Assembly (NCBI GenBank): GCA_020353155.1
Contig: CP070689.1
Location: 1,353,289 to 1,409,148 of the forward strand
Direction: 5' to 3'
DNA from: Deltaproteobacteria bacterium
GTDB lineage: Bacteria > Desulfobacterota > Syntrophobacteria > BM002
DNA: 55,860 nucleotides
The notes below the pieces were generated by a model. The model worked only from the letters and a program-made list of their open reading frames with translations. It was not told where the DNA came from and made no database searches. Both the position numbers and the translations under genes were made by a program. How positions within the stretch are numbered: position 1 is the stretch's first letter; each line of letters begins with the position of its first letter. Of the stretch, positions 34,181 to 42,635 are shown piece by piece.

Positions 34181-34912
34181 CTATAGCTTGATCTCCCCTC
34201 TAAACTCTTTGAGGAACCTGTTCACCAGATCTCGATAACAATCGTCTGCTTGTAGAAAATCTTTCCTGTAGAGTTTTTCTCTCCTTTGCCCGAAAAAAAT
34301 AAAAGGCCCATCTGGTAGATGGAAAAGACCGTATAAATTACTAATCTCTAAAGATGACACCTTCCGAGTGAATTCAAAAGTCTTTTTTCCCTTATCATTC
34401 TCATAAAAGATCATCCGACGGGATAGCTTCTCCTGCCGGATCCGCAACGGTTTGTATTTATTCCTTTTCCCTTCGGGTAATCCATTAATAAAATCCCTGA
34501 TGGCTCTTTGGGAATGACGGGGAAATCTACTTAACTTCGACTGTTTTACAGAACCTGTGTTCTCCAAGAAGAATACTTCCGAGAGCCCATCCCCATAAGG
34601 TTGTACTTCAAAAAACTGACGATGGACAGTGTTGGAATCCGCAGTAATCAATTCCAAAATTTGCCTGGCTTGACCTCCGCCATTTACCGCCTTGTGGCCC
34701 TGGGATAAGGCTATGACAACCAATTCCTCTAGAGAGCTGTCGTGACAATACTGAATACGTTCACGCAATTCTGCTGACGTCAGCTGAACCCTTAGGTAAG
34801 CGCAACCAATAACACATATCAAACAAAGAAGGCCCAGGGCAGAGCGCAAGGGCCTCCGGCCAGCAGACAGCAAGTAGCTGGCAACAGGCAGGACTTCAAC
34901 TTCTCCTATCAT
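34181..34912 (-). CDS. Unknown membrane-anchored protein inserted in the liv operon
   Basis: I do not recognise this 243-residue protein. A hydrophobic segment LGLLCLICVIGC (about residues 26-37) could be a lipoprotein signal or a membrane anchor. Before it lies an N-terminal extension (VLPVASYLLSAGRRP) that is encoded by a heptamer repeat tract, so the original start may have been further in. The rest is soluble and charged, with VQPYGDGLSEVFFLENTG and FIFFGQRREKLYRKDF. It sits between livK and livF, same strand. Confidence 0.7.
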   Translation of the reverse strand: MIGEVEVLPVASYLLSAGRRPLRSALGLLCLICVIGCAYLRVQLTSAELRERIQYCHDSSLEELVVIALSQGHKAVNGGGQARQILELITADSNTVHRQFFEVQPYGDGLSEVFFLENTGSVKQSKLSRFPRHSQRAIRDFINGLPEGKRNKYKPLRIRQEKLSRRMIFYENDKGKKTFEFTRKVSSLEISNLYGLFHLPDGPFIFFGQRREKLYRKDFLQADDCYRDLVNRFLKEFRGEIKL

Positions 34913-34991
34913 GTCTCAAGTACGACTGTCCCCTTCAGTGACTTGCAGATATTGCCAACTGGCTGTCTGCTGCCTGCTGCAAGCTGTCAGC
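34858..34991. repeat. Heptamer inverted repeat upstream of the unknown liv gene
   Basis: Five 7-bp words at 34858-34892 (AGACAGC, AAGTAGC, TGGCAAC and relatives) face five complementary words at 34957-34991 (TGTCTGC, TGCCTGC, TGTCAGC). The left arm is inside the coding start of the 34181 gene. The arms could form a hairpin with a 64-bp loop that contains the start codon of that gene. Confidence 0.8.
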
Positions 34992-35013
34992 TTTGTGCTA
35001 TTGCACTTCTTCA

Positions 35014-36234
35014 TTACCAGCCCAGGAAACGATCTTCCCTCTCAATGGAGACACTCTTCACCGGGACCAATTGGTTGTTGCTCATTTGAAAGATCCGCAA
35101 AGCAGTATTGGGACGATGGTCAGTAGGCGTGAAAGAAACAGGTGCAGTTAGGCCACCGGTGTTAAAATCCTGAAGGCTTTCAAGAGCCGCCTTAAGCCCT
35201 GGTCCGTTCAGCTGACCCGCCTTATCGGCCCGCTTGAGGCCCTCCCACATAACCATCATTGCTGTCCAGCCCTGGATGTAGCGGACTGTGTGGATACCTT
35301 CCGGATCACTCTTTTTGGCTGTCTCCATGGCAGCTTTCATACCGGGAACATCTTCCCCCCAAAAGGCGAAGGGTGCCATGCCGTAAATGCGATCGTTGCC
35401 GGCATCGCCTGCAAGCTTCAAGATATTCTCATCAAAACCCCAGCAATTGGAGATGATTTTGGTCCGGAGATTCAGTTTGGCTGTGTCCTTCACAACTACA
35501 GAAGTGGAAGGAGTTGTGCCACCAACCCAGGCCCAGTCAGGATCAAACTCCTTCAGGTGCAACAACTGGCTAGTGGCGTCAATCGCCCTCAGTCCGACAA
35601 TCTCATCTGGTCCCACTTCAATGCCCAACTCCTTGGCCATAGCTTTGCCGGCAGGGATAGGAGCTTTACCATAGGGGTGGTCAGGGTAGATAAAAACTAC
35701 CCGAGGAGCCCGATCTCCCGCATCCGGAAACATCTCCTTGAAAGAGTCGTTGACAAACTTCATTGCCAGCCGGATGGCGTCCGAATAGCTGGTTCCAACA
35801 TAAAAATTGTAAGGACTCTTGGATGGATCGTTAAGGTTTGAGTCGTAAGACGCTGAAATATAAACAATCTGATCATTGTTAGTCTGCTGCTTCAGCGCAT
35901 TGGTGTCTCCCGTACCCCATCCCTGGATGACGAAAACCTTGTCCACATCCTTGTATTGCTTATAAAGGCTGACGGCTTCTGGAATCTTGTAGGCATAATC
36001 ATTGGCAATAAGCTGAATCTTGCGGCCATTGATCCCACCATTCTCGTTGATATACCGTTCAGCATCTTTGGCGGCTTGGGCATAGTCTTTACCCACGGCC
36101 GAAGTGGGACCCGTAATATCAAAGATGCCGCCGATTTTGAGGGGTTCAGCCTCTTTCTTGGCACAGCCCCAGAACACCAACCCGGTCACCAATAACACCA
36201 CGCAGGCCCATTGGAAAATCTTTATCCTTTTCAT
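35014..36234 (-). CDS. livK: Branched-chain amino acid-type ABC transporter substrate-binding lipoprotein
   Basis: This periplasmic binding protein (Leu/Ile/Val-type, peripla_BP_6) starts at the ATG at 36234 behind GGGAGGGCG. It has 406 residues. The signal peptide MKRIKIFQWACVVLLVTGLV ends in the lipobox FWGC. The mature chain begins KKEAEPLKIGGIFDITGPTSAVGKDYAQ, as in the family. The neighbouring acyl-CoA synthetase suggests a carboxylic acid ligand (aromatic or fatty acid) rather than an amino acid, which is inference. Confidence 0.95.
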   Translation of the reverse strand: MKRIKIFQWACVVLLVTGLVFWGCAKKEAEPLKIGGIFDITGPTSAVGKDYAQAAKDAERYINENGGINGRKIQLIANDYAYKIPEAVSLYKQYKDVDKVFVIQGWGTGDTNALKQQTNNDQIVYISASYDSNLNDPSKSPYNFYVGTSYSDAIRLAMKFVNDSFKEMFPDAGDRAPRVVFIYPDHPYGKAPIPAGKAMAKELGIEVGPDEIVGLRAIDATSQLLHLKEFDPDWAWVGGTTPSTSVVVKDTAKLNLRTKIISNCWGFDENILKLAGDAGNDRIYGMAPFAFWGEDVPGMKAAMETAKKSDPEGIHTVRYIQGWTAMMVMWEGLKRADKAGQLNGPGLKAALESLQDFNTGGLTAPVSFTPTDHRPNTALRIFQMSNNQLVPVKSVSIEREDRFLGW

Positions 36235-36382
36235 TATCGCCCTCCCCCTCTCTTTTTCAGTTATAGGTAGTATAGAAGCCACTTTGGCTCCATCTCTATT
36301 GCCTTTTTTTCACCCTGGAGGTAACATTCCAGTCCTTTCTCACCTCCTCTCTTAACAGTGCTAAGCTGCATATCTTCGCACA

Positions 36383-37450
36383 CTAATAAGAAAAAGGCCA
36401 CAACTTCCAATAGGCGCGTATAGTGTGCCAGCGCGCAGCCAGACCATCCGGCTCAAAAATAAGAAATAAAATAATAACCAGGCCAAATACCAGTTCTCTT
36501 AAGGTCCCGAAGATAGCAAAAATGTTGGGATAGATGTTGCTCAGTATTTCAGTTGGAATACGCAGTAATTCAGGTAGTAATACCATAAAGATGGTCCCGA
36601 AGATACCCCCCAAAACGTGGCCCAAGCCACCGATGATTACCATGGCCAAATACTGAATGGAAAGCCACATGGTGAAGTGTTCGTCACTGACAACCAGATT
36701 GTAGTGGGCAAAAAGCCCCCCGGAAACCCCTACGTAGAAGGAGCTGATGCCGAAGGCAAGAAGCCGGTATTTGAACAAGTTCACTCCCATTATTTCGGCG
36801 GAAAGATAGCGGTCGCGAATGGCCACCATGGCTCGACCAGTTTTGGTGCGCAGTAAGTTTTTCAAAAACAAGGTGGAAAAGATGACCAATATGAGGATTA
36901 GGTAGTAGTAACGGAGATCAGTATCCAGGGCAAAACCAAAAATGCTGGGGCGGTCAACGTTGAGGCCAGCACTACCCCCTGTAAGTGAGGTCCAGTTGCG
37001 CATGGCGTACCCGATGATAAACTGAGCAGCCATGGTGGCGATGGCCAGATAGAGCCCACGGAGGCGCAAAGAGGGCACTCCAAAGATCATACCAACGCCG
37101 GCAGTTACCAACCCCGCAGCTGGAAGGGAAAGCCAGAAGGGCCATCCTCCTTTCATAAAGAGAATCGCCGAGGTGTAAGCACCAACTCCCATAAAGGCCC
37201 CATGACCGAGGGAAATCTGGCCGGTGAAACCGGTAAGAAGATTGAGGCCATGGGCTCCAATAATAAAAATACCGATCATGTTGGCCATATGTTGCAGACT
37301 AAAGCCGAAAAACCCACTCAAAGGGTATGCAACAAAGGGGAAACACACGAAGAGGAAAATGAGGAGAGCCCACATCCAGATTTTTACCCAGAGAGTATGG
37401 AAGATCTTCTCGTCATCTTGGTATTTAGTATAAAAAAGACCAGTAGGCAT
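36383..37450 (-). CDS. livM: Branched-chain amino acid-type ABC transporter permease LivM
   Basis: This inner-membrane permease has 355 residues and about ten membrane helices. The family core GAHGLNLLTGFTGQISLGHGAFMGVGAYTSAIL is intact, and the EAA-like loop motif is in the region GGLGHVLGGIFGT. It lies between livH and livK in the leftward operon. Confidence 0.95.
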   Translation of the reverse strand: MPTGLFYTKYQDDEKIFHTLWVKIWMWALLIFLFVCFPFVAYPLSGFFGFSLQHMANMIGIFIIGAHGLNLLTGFTGQISLGHGAFMGVGAYTSAILFMKGGWPFWLSLPAAGLVTAGVGMIFGVPSLRLRGLYLAIATMAAQFIIGYAMRNWTSLTGGSAGLNVDRPSIFGFALDTDLRYYYLILILVIFSTLFLKNLLRTKTGRAMVAIRDRYLSAEIMGVNLFKYRLLAFGISSFYVGVSGGLFAHYNLVVSDEHFTMWLSIQYLAMVIIGGLGHVLGGIFGTIFMVLLPELLRIPTEILSNIYPNIFAIFGTLRELVFGLVIILFLIFEPDGLAARWHTIRAYWKLWPFSY

Positions 37451-37491
37451 AAAAATTCGTATCCTAGCGCATAGAGTCGCATAAGGTAATA

Positions 37492-37540
37492 GGTCATGGG
37501 TGATGGCTAATGGGTAAGAACCTATGACCTATGACCCATA
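37492..37540. repeat. Continuous heptamer palindrome (GGTCATG / ACCTATG words)
   Basis: Seven in-phase 7-bp words: GGTCATG, GGTGATG, GCTAATG, GGTAAGA, ACCTATG, ACCTATG, ACCCATA. The first half is nearly the reverse complement of the second, giving a hairpin in the livH-livM spacer. A related inverted tract lies at 54140-54209. Confidence 0.85.
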
Positions 37541-37603
37541 AACTGAAACCCATAGATCACAACCCAGCGAATTGAGTAATTGATCCTTTGCGCTCTGCTT
37601 TTT

Positions 37604-38500
37604 TTAAACTCTCTCTATTTCCACCGTTCCAAATAGGCCGTAAGGTTTGATCATCAGGATCACCACCAAAACCACGAAAGGAGCCACCTCCTTAACCCCA
37701 CCGCCAAAATACATGTCAAGATAGCCACCCATGAGATTTTCCAGAATGCCTATGGTCAAGCCACCGATGATCGCTCCCACAATACTGTCGAGACCTCCGA
37801 GGATAACCGCGGGAAATACCTTAAGGCCGAAATCGGCCAGGGTAATATTTATACCATTGATGTTGCCTATTAGAATGCCACCCACCCCGGAGACCACTGC
37901 CGCAATGCACCAGGAAATAGCAAAAATCCTTTTGACGCTAATGCCCATTGATTGAGAAGCCTGCTGGTCAGCAGCGGTGGCGCGCATGGCTATTCCAGCC
38001 CTGGAGTATTTAAAGAACACGGCAAAAATCGTCATAAATAGGAGGGCGAACCCCAGGGTCCAGAGATAAACTTCAGAGACGACAATGCCCTGGAAATTCA
38101 GAGGATCCTGAGGAAAGATTGGAGGAAACACTTTTATCTGTGTTCCCCAGAAAAGGGTTACGATGCTCTTGAGCACTGTAGCCAGCCCAATGGTCACCAT
38201 GATCACAGTGATAACCGGCTCCCCTATGAGCGGTCTCAGAGTCAGCCGTTCCACCAAGAGACCCAAGACTACCGAAAAAACCATAGTTAGTAAAAAAGCC
38301 CATCCAAAGGGAATTTGAAAACGCACTATTATATCGAGACAGATGTAGGCACCAACCAAGACAAATTCACCCTGGGCGAAGTTGATAACACTTGTGGCTT
38401 TGTAAATGAGAACAAAACCAAGGGCCACGAGGGAATACACGCTACCGATAACCAAGCCAGTTACCACTAGCTGAGTGAAATGGAGCAATCCTGGACTCAT
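37604..38500 (-). CDS. livH: Branched-chain amino acid-type ABC transporter permease LivH
   Basis: This inner-membrane permease has 298 residues and about eight membrane helices. The opening GLVIGSVYSLVALGFVLIYKATSVINFAQGEFVLVGAY is the LivH signature, and the C-terminal part has GGLDSIVGAIIGGLTIGILEN. The start has GGGGAG upstream. It is preceded by the acyl-CoA synthetase gene in the leftward operon. Confidence 0.95.
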   Translation of the reverse strand: MSPGLLHFTQLVVTGLVIGSVYSLVALGFVLIYKATSVINFAQGEFVLVGAYICLDIIVRFQIPFGWAFLLTMVFSVVLGLLVERLTLRPLIGEPVITVIMVTIGLATVLKSIVTLFWGTQIKVFPPIFPQDPLNFQGIVVSEVYLWTLGFALLFMTIFAVFFKYSRAGIAMRATAADQQASQSMGISVKRIFAISWCIAAVVSGVGGILIGNINGINITLADFGLKVFPAVILGGLDSIVGAIIGGLTIGILENLMGGYLDMYFGGGVKEVAPFVVLVVILMIKPYGLFGTVEIERV

Positions 38501-38530
38501 ATTTACTCCCCGACGCTGAGAACTTTTAGA

Positions 38531-38683
38531 GTCGATTGGTCGATTGGTCGATTAGTCAAATCGTTAAAGTCGTAAATGGTAAAAGGTTTAACCCGGTGGT
38601 TCTGAGCACAGGAAATAATTCCACGTTCCGCGTTCCGACTTCCAGGTTTAAATCCTCGTCTCGCCCGGCCTCTCGTCTCGCTG
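38531..38683. repeat. Three short-word tandem tracts between livH and the acyl-CoA synthetase
   Basis: An 8-9-bp tract GTCGATTG/GTCGATTA at 38531-38574, a 7-bp tract TTCCACG/TTCCGCG/TTCCGAC at 38619-38643 and a CGTCTCG-word tract at 38653-38683. The three different words lie side by side in a 200-bp spacer. Confidence 0.75.
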
Positions 38684-38701
38684 GATAATGTGGGTTAAGC
38701 A

Positions 38702-40741
38702 TTATCTACCAAAAACCCTCTTCCAGAAAGAAACCCTCTCTGTTGCTGCATACTCTTCAGGTGGCTTCACCGTCCGCACCTGCAGGGTGGTATTCAAGGT
38801 GGCCGTTTTGCCATCTTGGTAGCGGATGATTGACTCTATGGCCAAGCTTTGTTGATTGCTGTAAAGACCGTTGATCTCTTTGATGTACTTCTCATTGATG
38901 AACTTGCGACGCACCTTCTTGGTACGGGTGAGTTCTTCATCATCTGGATCCAATTCTTTATACAATAGAAGGAACTTCTGGATTCTGGCTCCTTCAGGCA
39001 GAGTACGATTGACTCGCACCACTTCACGTTCAATCAGGTCATAGACTTCTGTTTTGCCAGCCAAATCTGTATAGGTGGTGTAACCTATTCGTCGATCCTC
39101 TGCCCATTTGCCCGTGTGTTTAAAGTCTATGCAAATCATCGCGGTAACGTGGGGCTTTTCATGACCGAGCACCACAGCTTCAACAATGTACGGACAAAAC
39201 TTCAATTTGTTTTCTATGTACATGGGAGAAAACTGAGTCCCGTCTTCCAGCCTCATCAGATCAGAGATGCGATCAATGCAGACCAGATGGCCGTTCTCAT
39301 TTATGTAGCCGGCATCACCTGAATGCAGCCAGCCTTCCCGCAAAGTATTCTTGGTTTCTTCAGGGTTTTTATAATACCCCTGAAATAGAGCTGGGCTCCG
39401 AGAAATGATTTCTCCAACTCCTGAGGGATCGGGGTTATGGATCTGAATTTCAGTCTCTGGAATGGGCTTTCCTACGCTGTCAAAATCGATATCCCCGTCA
39501 CGATGGATACAGGAGATTCCCGAAATCTCCGTCTGACCGTAGATTTGTTTAAGGTTGACGCCTAAGGCATGAAAGAAACGGAACACGTCCGGCCCCAAAG
39601 CGGCGCCTCCGGTGGAAGCACTGCGCAGTCGGGCGAATCCCAGCCGATCCTTTAGCGCTCTAAATACCAACAGGTGCATTAGACCGTAGAGCAGTCGCCA
39701 ACCAGCGGGGGCTCTTGCTCTGGCGAACTTGAAGTCTGCCATCCGATAGCCCACGGGCATGGCCAATTTGTAAAGCCTGCGCTTGAGCCAGCTGGCATCC
39801 AGATGCTTGACCATCACTGATCTGGAAAGTCCTTCCCAGACCCGGGGAGGTGAAAACATAACGTGGGGACCAATCTCGTATAGATCGGCGTTAGCAGTTT
39901 CAGGCTCCTCAGGAAAATTCACCGTGAAGCCAATGGCCAGGGCACTTGACACCGCCATCATCTGCTCTCCGATCCAAGGTAATGGCAGGAATGAGACAAA
40001 TTCGTCCGACTCATATTTGGGATCCACCGCGTGCAGGTTGAGGGCCATTTGCAACATGTTGCGGTGAGTCAACAGGGAACCTTTGGGAAATCCGGTGGTG
40101 CCCGAAGTGTAAGAGATGAGGGCGATGTCCGAGTCTTTTAATGCCCCCAAACCATCTTCAAATTCCCCCGGGTGTTCACTCTCGTAGTCTTTACCGAGAT
40201 TCCCCACATCAGGAAAATAAAGGAGCTCATCCTCGTCATAGTTGCGCATACCCTTAGGATCCGTGTAGACGATTTTTTCGAGCAAGGGCAGATCCTCCTT
40301 CATCTCGAGGATCTTGTCCACCTGCTCCTGGTCTTCAGCAACTACTATTCGAGCTTCAGAGTGATTTATAATGTAGGCTACTTCCGTGAGAATGGAGTCT
40401 TGGTAGATACCAAGAGGGATGCCGCCAAGAGATTGTGCTGCCAGCTCCGCATAGAGCCACTCAGGTCGGTTGTCTCCGATAATCGCCAGCTTGTCATCTT
40501 TCCTGAAGCCTAAAGCCTTGAGACCTAGGGCAAAATACCTGACGTGATCGTAATAAACTTGCCAGGTAACCGGTTGCCAAATGCCATATTCTTTTTCACG
40601 CAAGGCTACCCGGCTATCGTTGTAACGGAGCGCATTGCTCTGCAAGAGCACGGGAAGGGGCTTACCTTCAATATCTTTTATGGTATTAGTTAAAGAGTTT
40701 TTTGCCAAGGTCTCAAAGTCCCAATTTGGAAAATGCCGCAT
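38702..40741 (-). CDS. AMP-dependent long-chain/aryl acyl-CoA synthetase
   Basis: This activates a carboxylic acid to its CoA thioester via an acyl-AMP. The ATG at 40741 gives 679 residues (MRHFPNWDFETLAKN); a further ATG at 40762 lies deeper in livG. The P-loop-like YTSGTTGFPKG is at about 211-221, the KQIYGQTEISG motif lies in the centre, and GDAGYINENGHLVCIDR near the C-terminus. It overlaps livG by 29 bp and precedes livH, so it is embedded in the transporter operon. Import followed by CoA activation is therefore likely. The substrate is probably a fatty or aromatic acid; the class resembles long-chain enzymes. Confidence 0.93.
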   Translation of the reverse strand: MRHFPNWDFETLAKNSLTNTIKDIEGKPLPVLLQSNALRYNDSRVALREKEYGIWQPVTWQVYYDHVRYFALGLKALGFRKDDKLAIIGDNRPEWLYAELAAQSLGGIPLGIYQDSILTEVAYIINHSEARIVVAEDQEQVDKILEMKEDLPLLEKIVYTDPKGMRNYDEDELLYFPDVGNLGKDYESEHPGEFEDGLGALKDSDIALISYTSGTTGFPKGSLLTHRNMLQMALNLHAVDPKYESDEFVSFLPLPWIGEQMMAVSSALAIGFTVNFPEEPETANADLYEIGPHVMFSPPRVWEGLSRSVMVKHLDASWLKRRLYKLAMPVGYRMADFKFARARAPAGWRLLYGLMHLLVFRALKDRLGFARLRSASTGGAALGPDVFRFFHALGVNLKQIYGQTEISGISCIHRDGDIDFDSVGKPIPETEIQIHNPDPSGVGEIISRSPALFQGYYKNPEETKNTLREGWLHSGDAGYINENGHLVCIDRISDLMRLEDGTQFSPMYIENKLKFCPYIVEAVVLGHEKPHVTAMICIDFKHTGKWAEDRRIGYTTYTDLAGKTEVYDLIEREVVRVNRTLPEGARIQKFLLLYKELDPDDEELTRTKKVRRKFINEKYIKEINGLYSNQQSLAIESIIRYQDGKTATLNTTLQVRTVKPPEEYAATERVSFWKRVFGR

Positions 40742-41504
40742 CCGAGCCGCCCAAGTAGGCATTTATCACGTGTTCGTTATGCTGGATCTCCTCAGGTGGC
40801 CCTTCGGCAATTCTGGTGCCGAAATCAAGGACGAAAATCCGGTCTGAAATGTCCATGACCACGCCCATGTCGTGTTCGATTAGAACTATAGTCACCCCCC
40901 GCTCTTCATTGATATCCAGAATAAAGCGAGCCATGTCCTCTGTTTCTTCCAAATTCATCCCTGCCATAGGTTCATCCAGAAGTAAAATCTTGGGCCTCAT
41001 GGCAAGAGCACGGGCCAATTCCACTCGCTTTTGCAGACCGTAGGGCAGAGTGCCAACGATTTTTTTTCGAATAGCCTGGATTTCCAACAAGTCAATGATC
41101 TGCTCCTCCACCTCCCGCCGGAGCTTCATTTCCTCGTTGCGAGCTTTGCCCCAGTAAAGGCCGCCGGCGAAGAAACCAGATCGCAGGTGGACATGTGCCC
41201 CGAGCTTAATGTTGTCCAGCACAGTCATTCCCTGAAACAGTTCAATGTTCTGAAAGGTTCGGGCTATGCCCAATCGTGCAACCTTGTGGGGGGCAAAATT
41301 GGTGATCTCCTGACCTTCGAAGGTAACACTGCCCTGGCCCGGATGATAGAATCTGCAGATGCAATTCAAAATGCAGGTCTTACCAGCGCCGTTGGGACCA
41401 ATGATGGCAAAAATTTCACCTGAATCTACCGAGAGGCTAATGCCGTTGAGAGCAGTTAAGCCGCCAAAATTTAAGTGAAGATCTTGAACTTGCAACTGAG
41501 CCAT
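40713..41504 (-). CDS. livG: Branched-chain amino acid-type ABC transporter ATPase LivG
   Basis: This is the second cytoplasmic ATPase of the importer, 263 residues. Walker A is GPNGAGKTC (Cys instead of Thr/Ser in the last position), the signature region is LPYGLQKRVELARALA, Walker B ILLLDEPMAGMN and the H-loop VLIEHDM. The insertion after the Q-loop (GLYWGKARNEEMKLRREVEEQ) is typical of LivG. The start has AAGGGAG upstream. It is the first gene of the leftward operon; the promoter should lie in 41505-41700. Confidence 0.95.
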   Translation of the reverse strand: MAQLQVQDLHLNFGGLTALNGISLSVDSGEIFAIIGPNGAGKTCILNCICRFYHPGQGSVTFEGQEITNFAPHKVARLGIARTFQNIELFQGMTVLDNIKLGAHVHLRSGFFAGGLYWGKARNEEMKLRREVEEQIIDLLEIQAIRKKIVGTLPYGLQKRVELARALAMRPKILLLDEPMAGMNLEETEDMARFILDINEERGVTIVLIEHDMGVVMDISDRIFVLDFGTRIAEGPPEEIQHNEHVINAYLGGSDAAFSKLGL

Positions 41505-41987
41505 CTGGGCAACTCCCTTAATGGCAGATTACCAAGTAAATGATCTACGGGTAACTCCAAATGGATTCGTGAGTGACGGGGCTAGCTGAAGGTCCCTATT
41601 ATTTCGTTTATTTAGCCTGCTTTGTCAAGTGGTAACAGACAAGGTATTCAATGGGTGGTCCGGTCGCCAATTAATTCTTGACAACCAGAAGAACTGAACG
41701 ATACCATCATTTCAAACACTTGCCTGGATCTTTCATGAATCGCTGTGGCGAGACCACGAGGATGGTTGTGCCACCGGGCAACCGTGCCGCGGGATTGGTC
41801 CTGAGGCGTACCTGAACGGTACCTCGCAGGGTTCGACACCCGAGGACGCCCGGAAGGACGGCCATATCCGTGGTCGGAGTAAGCCATTCATGAAACATCC
41901 GGGCTAAGGGGCCCTTCTTTCCTGATTACATTAATAGTATCCATCAGAGATTGTGGATGGATAAATATCTCCATATTGGTAAAAGCA
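41505..41987. other. Divergent intergenic region between livG and the NusG-like gene
   Basis: About 480 bp without a supported gene. It should hold the liv promoter on the left. Positions 41721-41907 are an inverted-repeat element (separate entry). The last 80 bp lead the NusG-like gene and are AT-rich. Confidence 0.5.
41721..41907. mobile_element. 187-bp non-autonomous element with CCGGATnTTTCATGAAT-type ends
   Basis: The left end TGCCTGGATCTTTCATGAAT (41721-41740) and the right end ATTCATGAAACATCCGGGCT (41886 region to 41905) are imperfect inverted repeats of about 20 bp. The interior is GC-rich and self-complementary in places, with no credible protein. This has the layout of a MITE or palindromic repeat unit. 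No target duplication is evident. Confidence 0.65.
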
Positions 41988-42515
41988 ATGACAGATCCGG
42001 GCTCTCATAATTCACCAGCTTGGTATGCCGTCTACGCCCAGGTTCGACACGAGAGTAAGGTGTACTCACGCTTATTGGCCAAGTCCTTTGAGTGTCTCTT
42101 GCCGCAAATGGAGCGCTGGAGCAGACGGAGGGATCGACGCAAGAAGATCCAGGTGCCGATTTTCCCTGGCTATCTCTTTGTTCGCTCCTTACTCGACAAC
42201 TACGAACAATTGAAGATTTTGCAGACACCTGGAGTTGTTCGAATAGTTTGTAGCGAGGACGGCCCCTTGCCAGTCCCGGACAGTCAGATGAGCAGTCTGA
42301 TAACACTTCTCAACAATGCCAGTGTACTTACCATCCACCCCTACTTGCATGAAGGAATGCGAGTAAAGATTGTCAATGGCCCTCTTTATGGATGTGAAGG
42401 GATTTTGGTTCGCAAAAAACATGAGAAATCAAGATTGGTAGTGGCCATAGATATTATTCAGCAGGCGGTTTCAGTAGAACTCAACGAGGACGACGTTGAG
42501 CCCTTCTCTTTTTGA
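41988..42515 (+). CDS. NusG-like (RfaH/UpxY-type) transcription antiterminator
   Basis: A specialised NusG paralogue of 175 residues starting at the ATG at 41988. The N-terminal NGN domain has WYAVYAQVRHESKVYSRLLAKSFECLLPQMERWSRRRDRRKKIQVPIFPGYLFVRS in outline; the C-terminal KOW domain has GMRVKIVNGPLYGCEGILVRKK. Such proteins modify RNA polymerase for long operons, usually polysaccharide clusters, but none lies downstream here: the following genes are convergent. It is therefore either an orphan or acts at a distance. The ribosome binding site is weak. Confidence 0.9.
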   Translation: MTDPGSHNSPAWYAVYAQVRHESKVYSRLLAKSFECLLPQMERWSRRRDRRKKIQVPIFPGYLFVRSLLDNYEQLKILQTPGVVRIVCSEDGPLPVPDSQMSSLITLLNNASVLTIHPYLHEGMRVKIVNGPLYGCEGILVRKKHEKSRLVVAIDIIQQAVSVELNEDDVEPFSF

Positions 42516-42516
42516 A

Positions 42517-42622
42517 CGCAAAGCGCAGAGGGCACAGCGCATAGCGTCACGACTCACCGCTTACCGTTTATCATTTATACTGGAACAAATTCAACGACTT
42601 CAACGGTTTGAACGATTTGAAC
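42517..42622. repeat. GCGC-word and 9-bp-word tracts between convergent genes
   Basis: GCGCAGAGGGCACAGCGCAT-type heptads at 42517-42550 and 9-bp words TTCAACGAC/TTCAACGGT/TTGAACGAT at 42590-42622. The 9-bp word is the complement of that at 733-786. Confidence 0.75.
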
Positions 42623-42635
42623 TTTTTAATCGAAA

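Noticed and set aside
41648..41898. Two leftward frames in the livG-NusG gap
   Set aside because: They read through the inverted-repeat element and have no protein-like composition.
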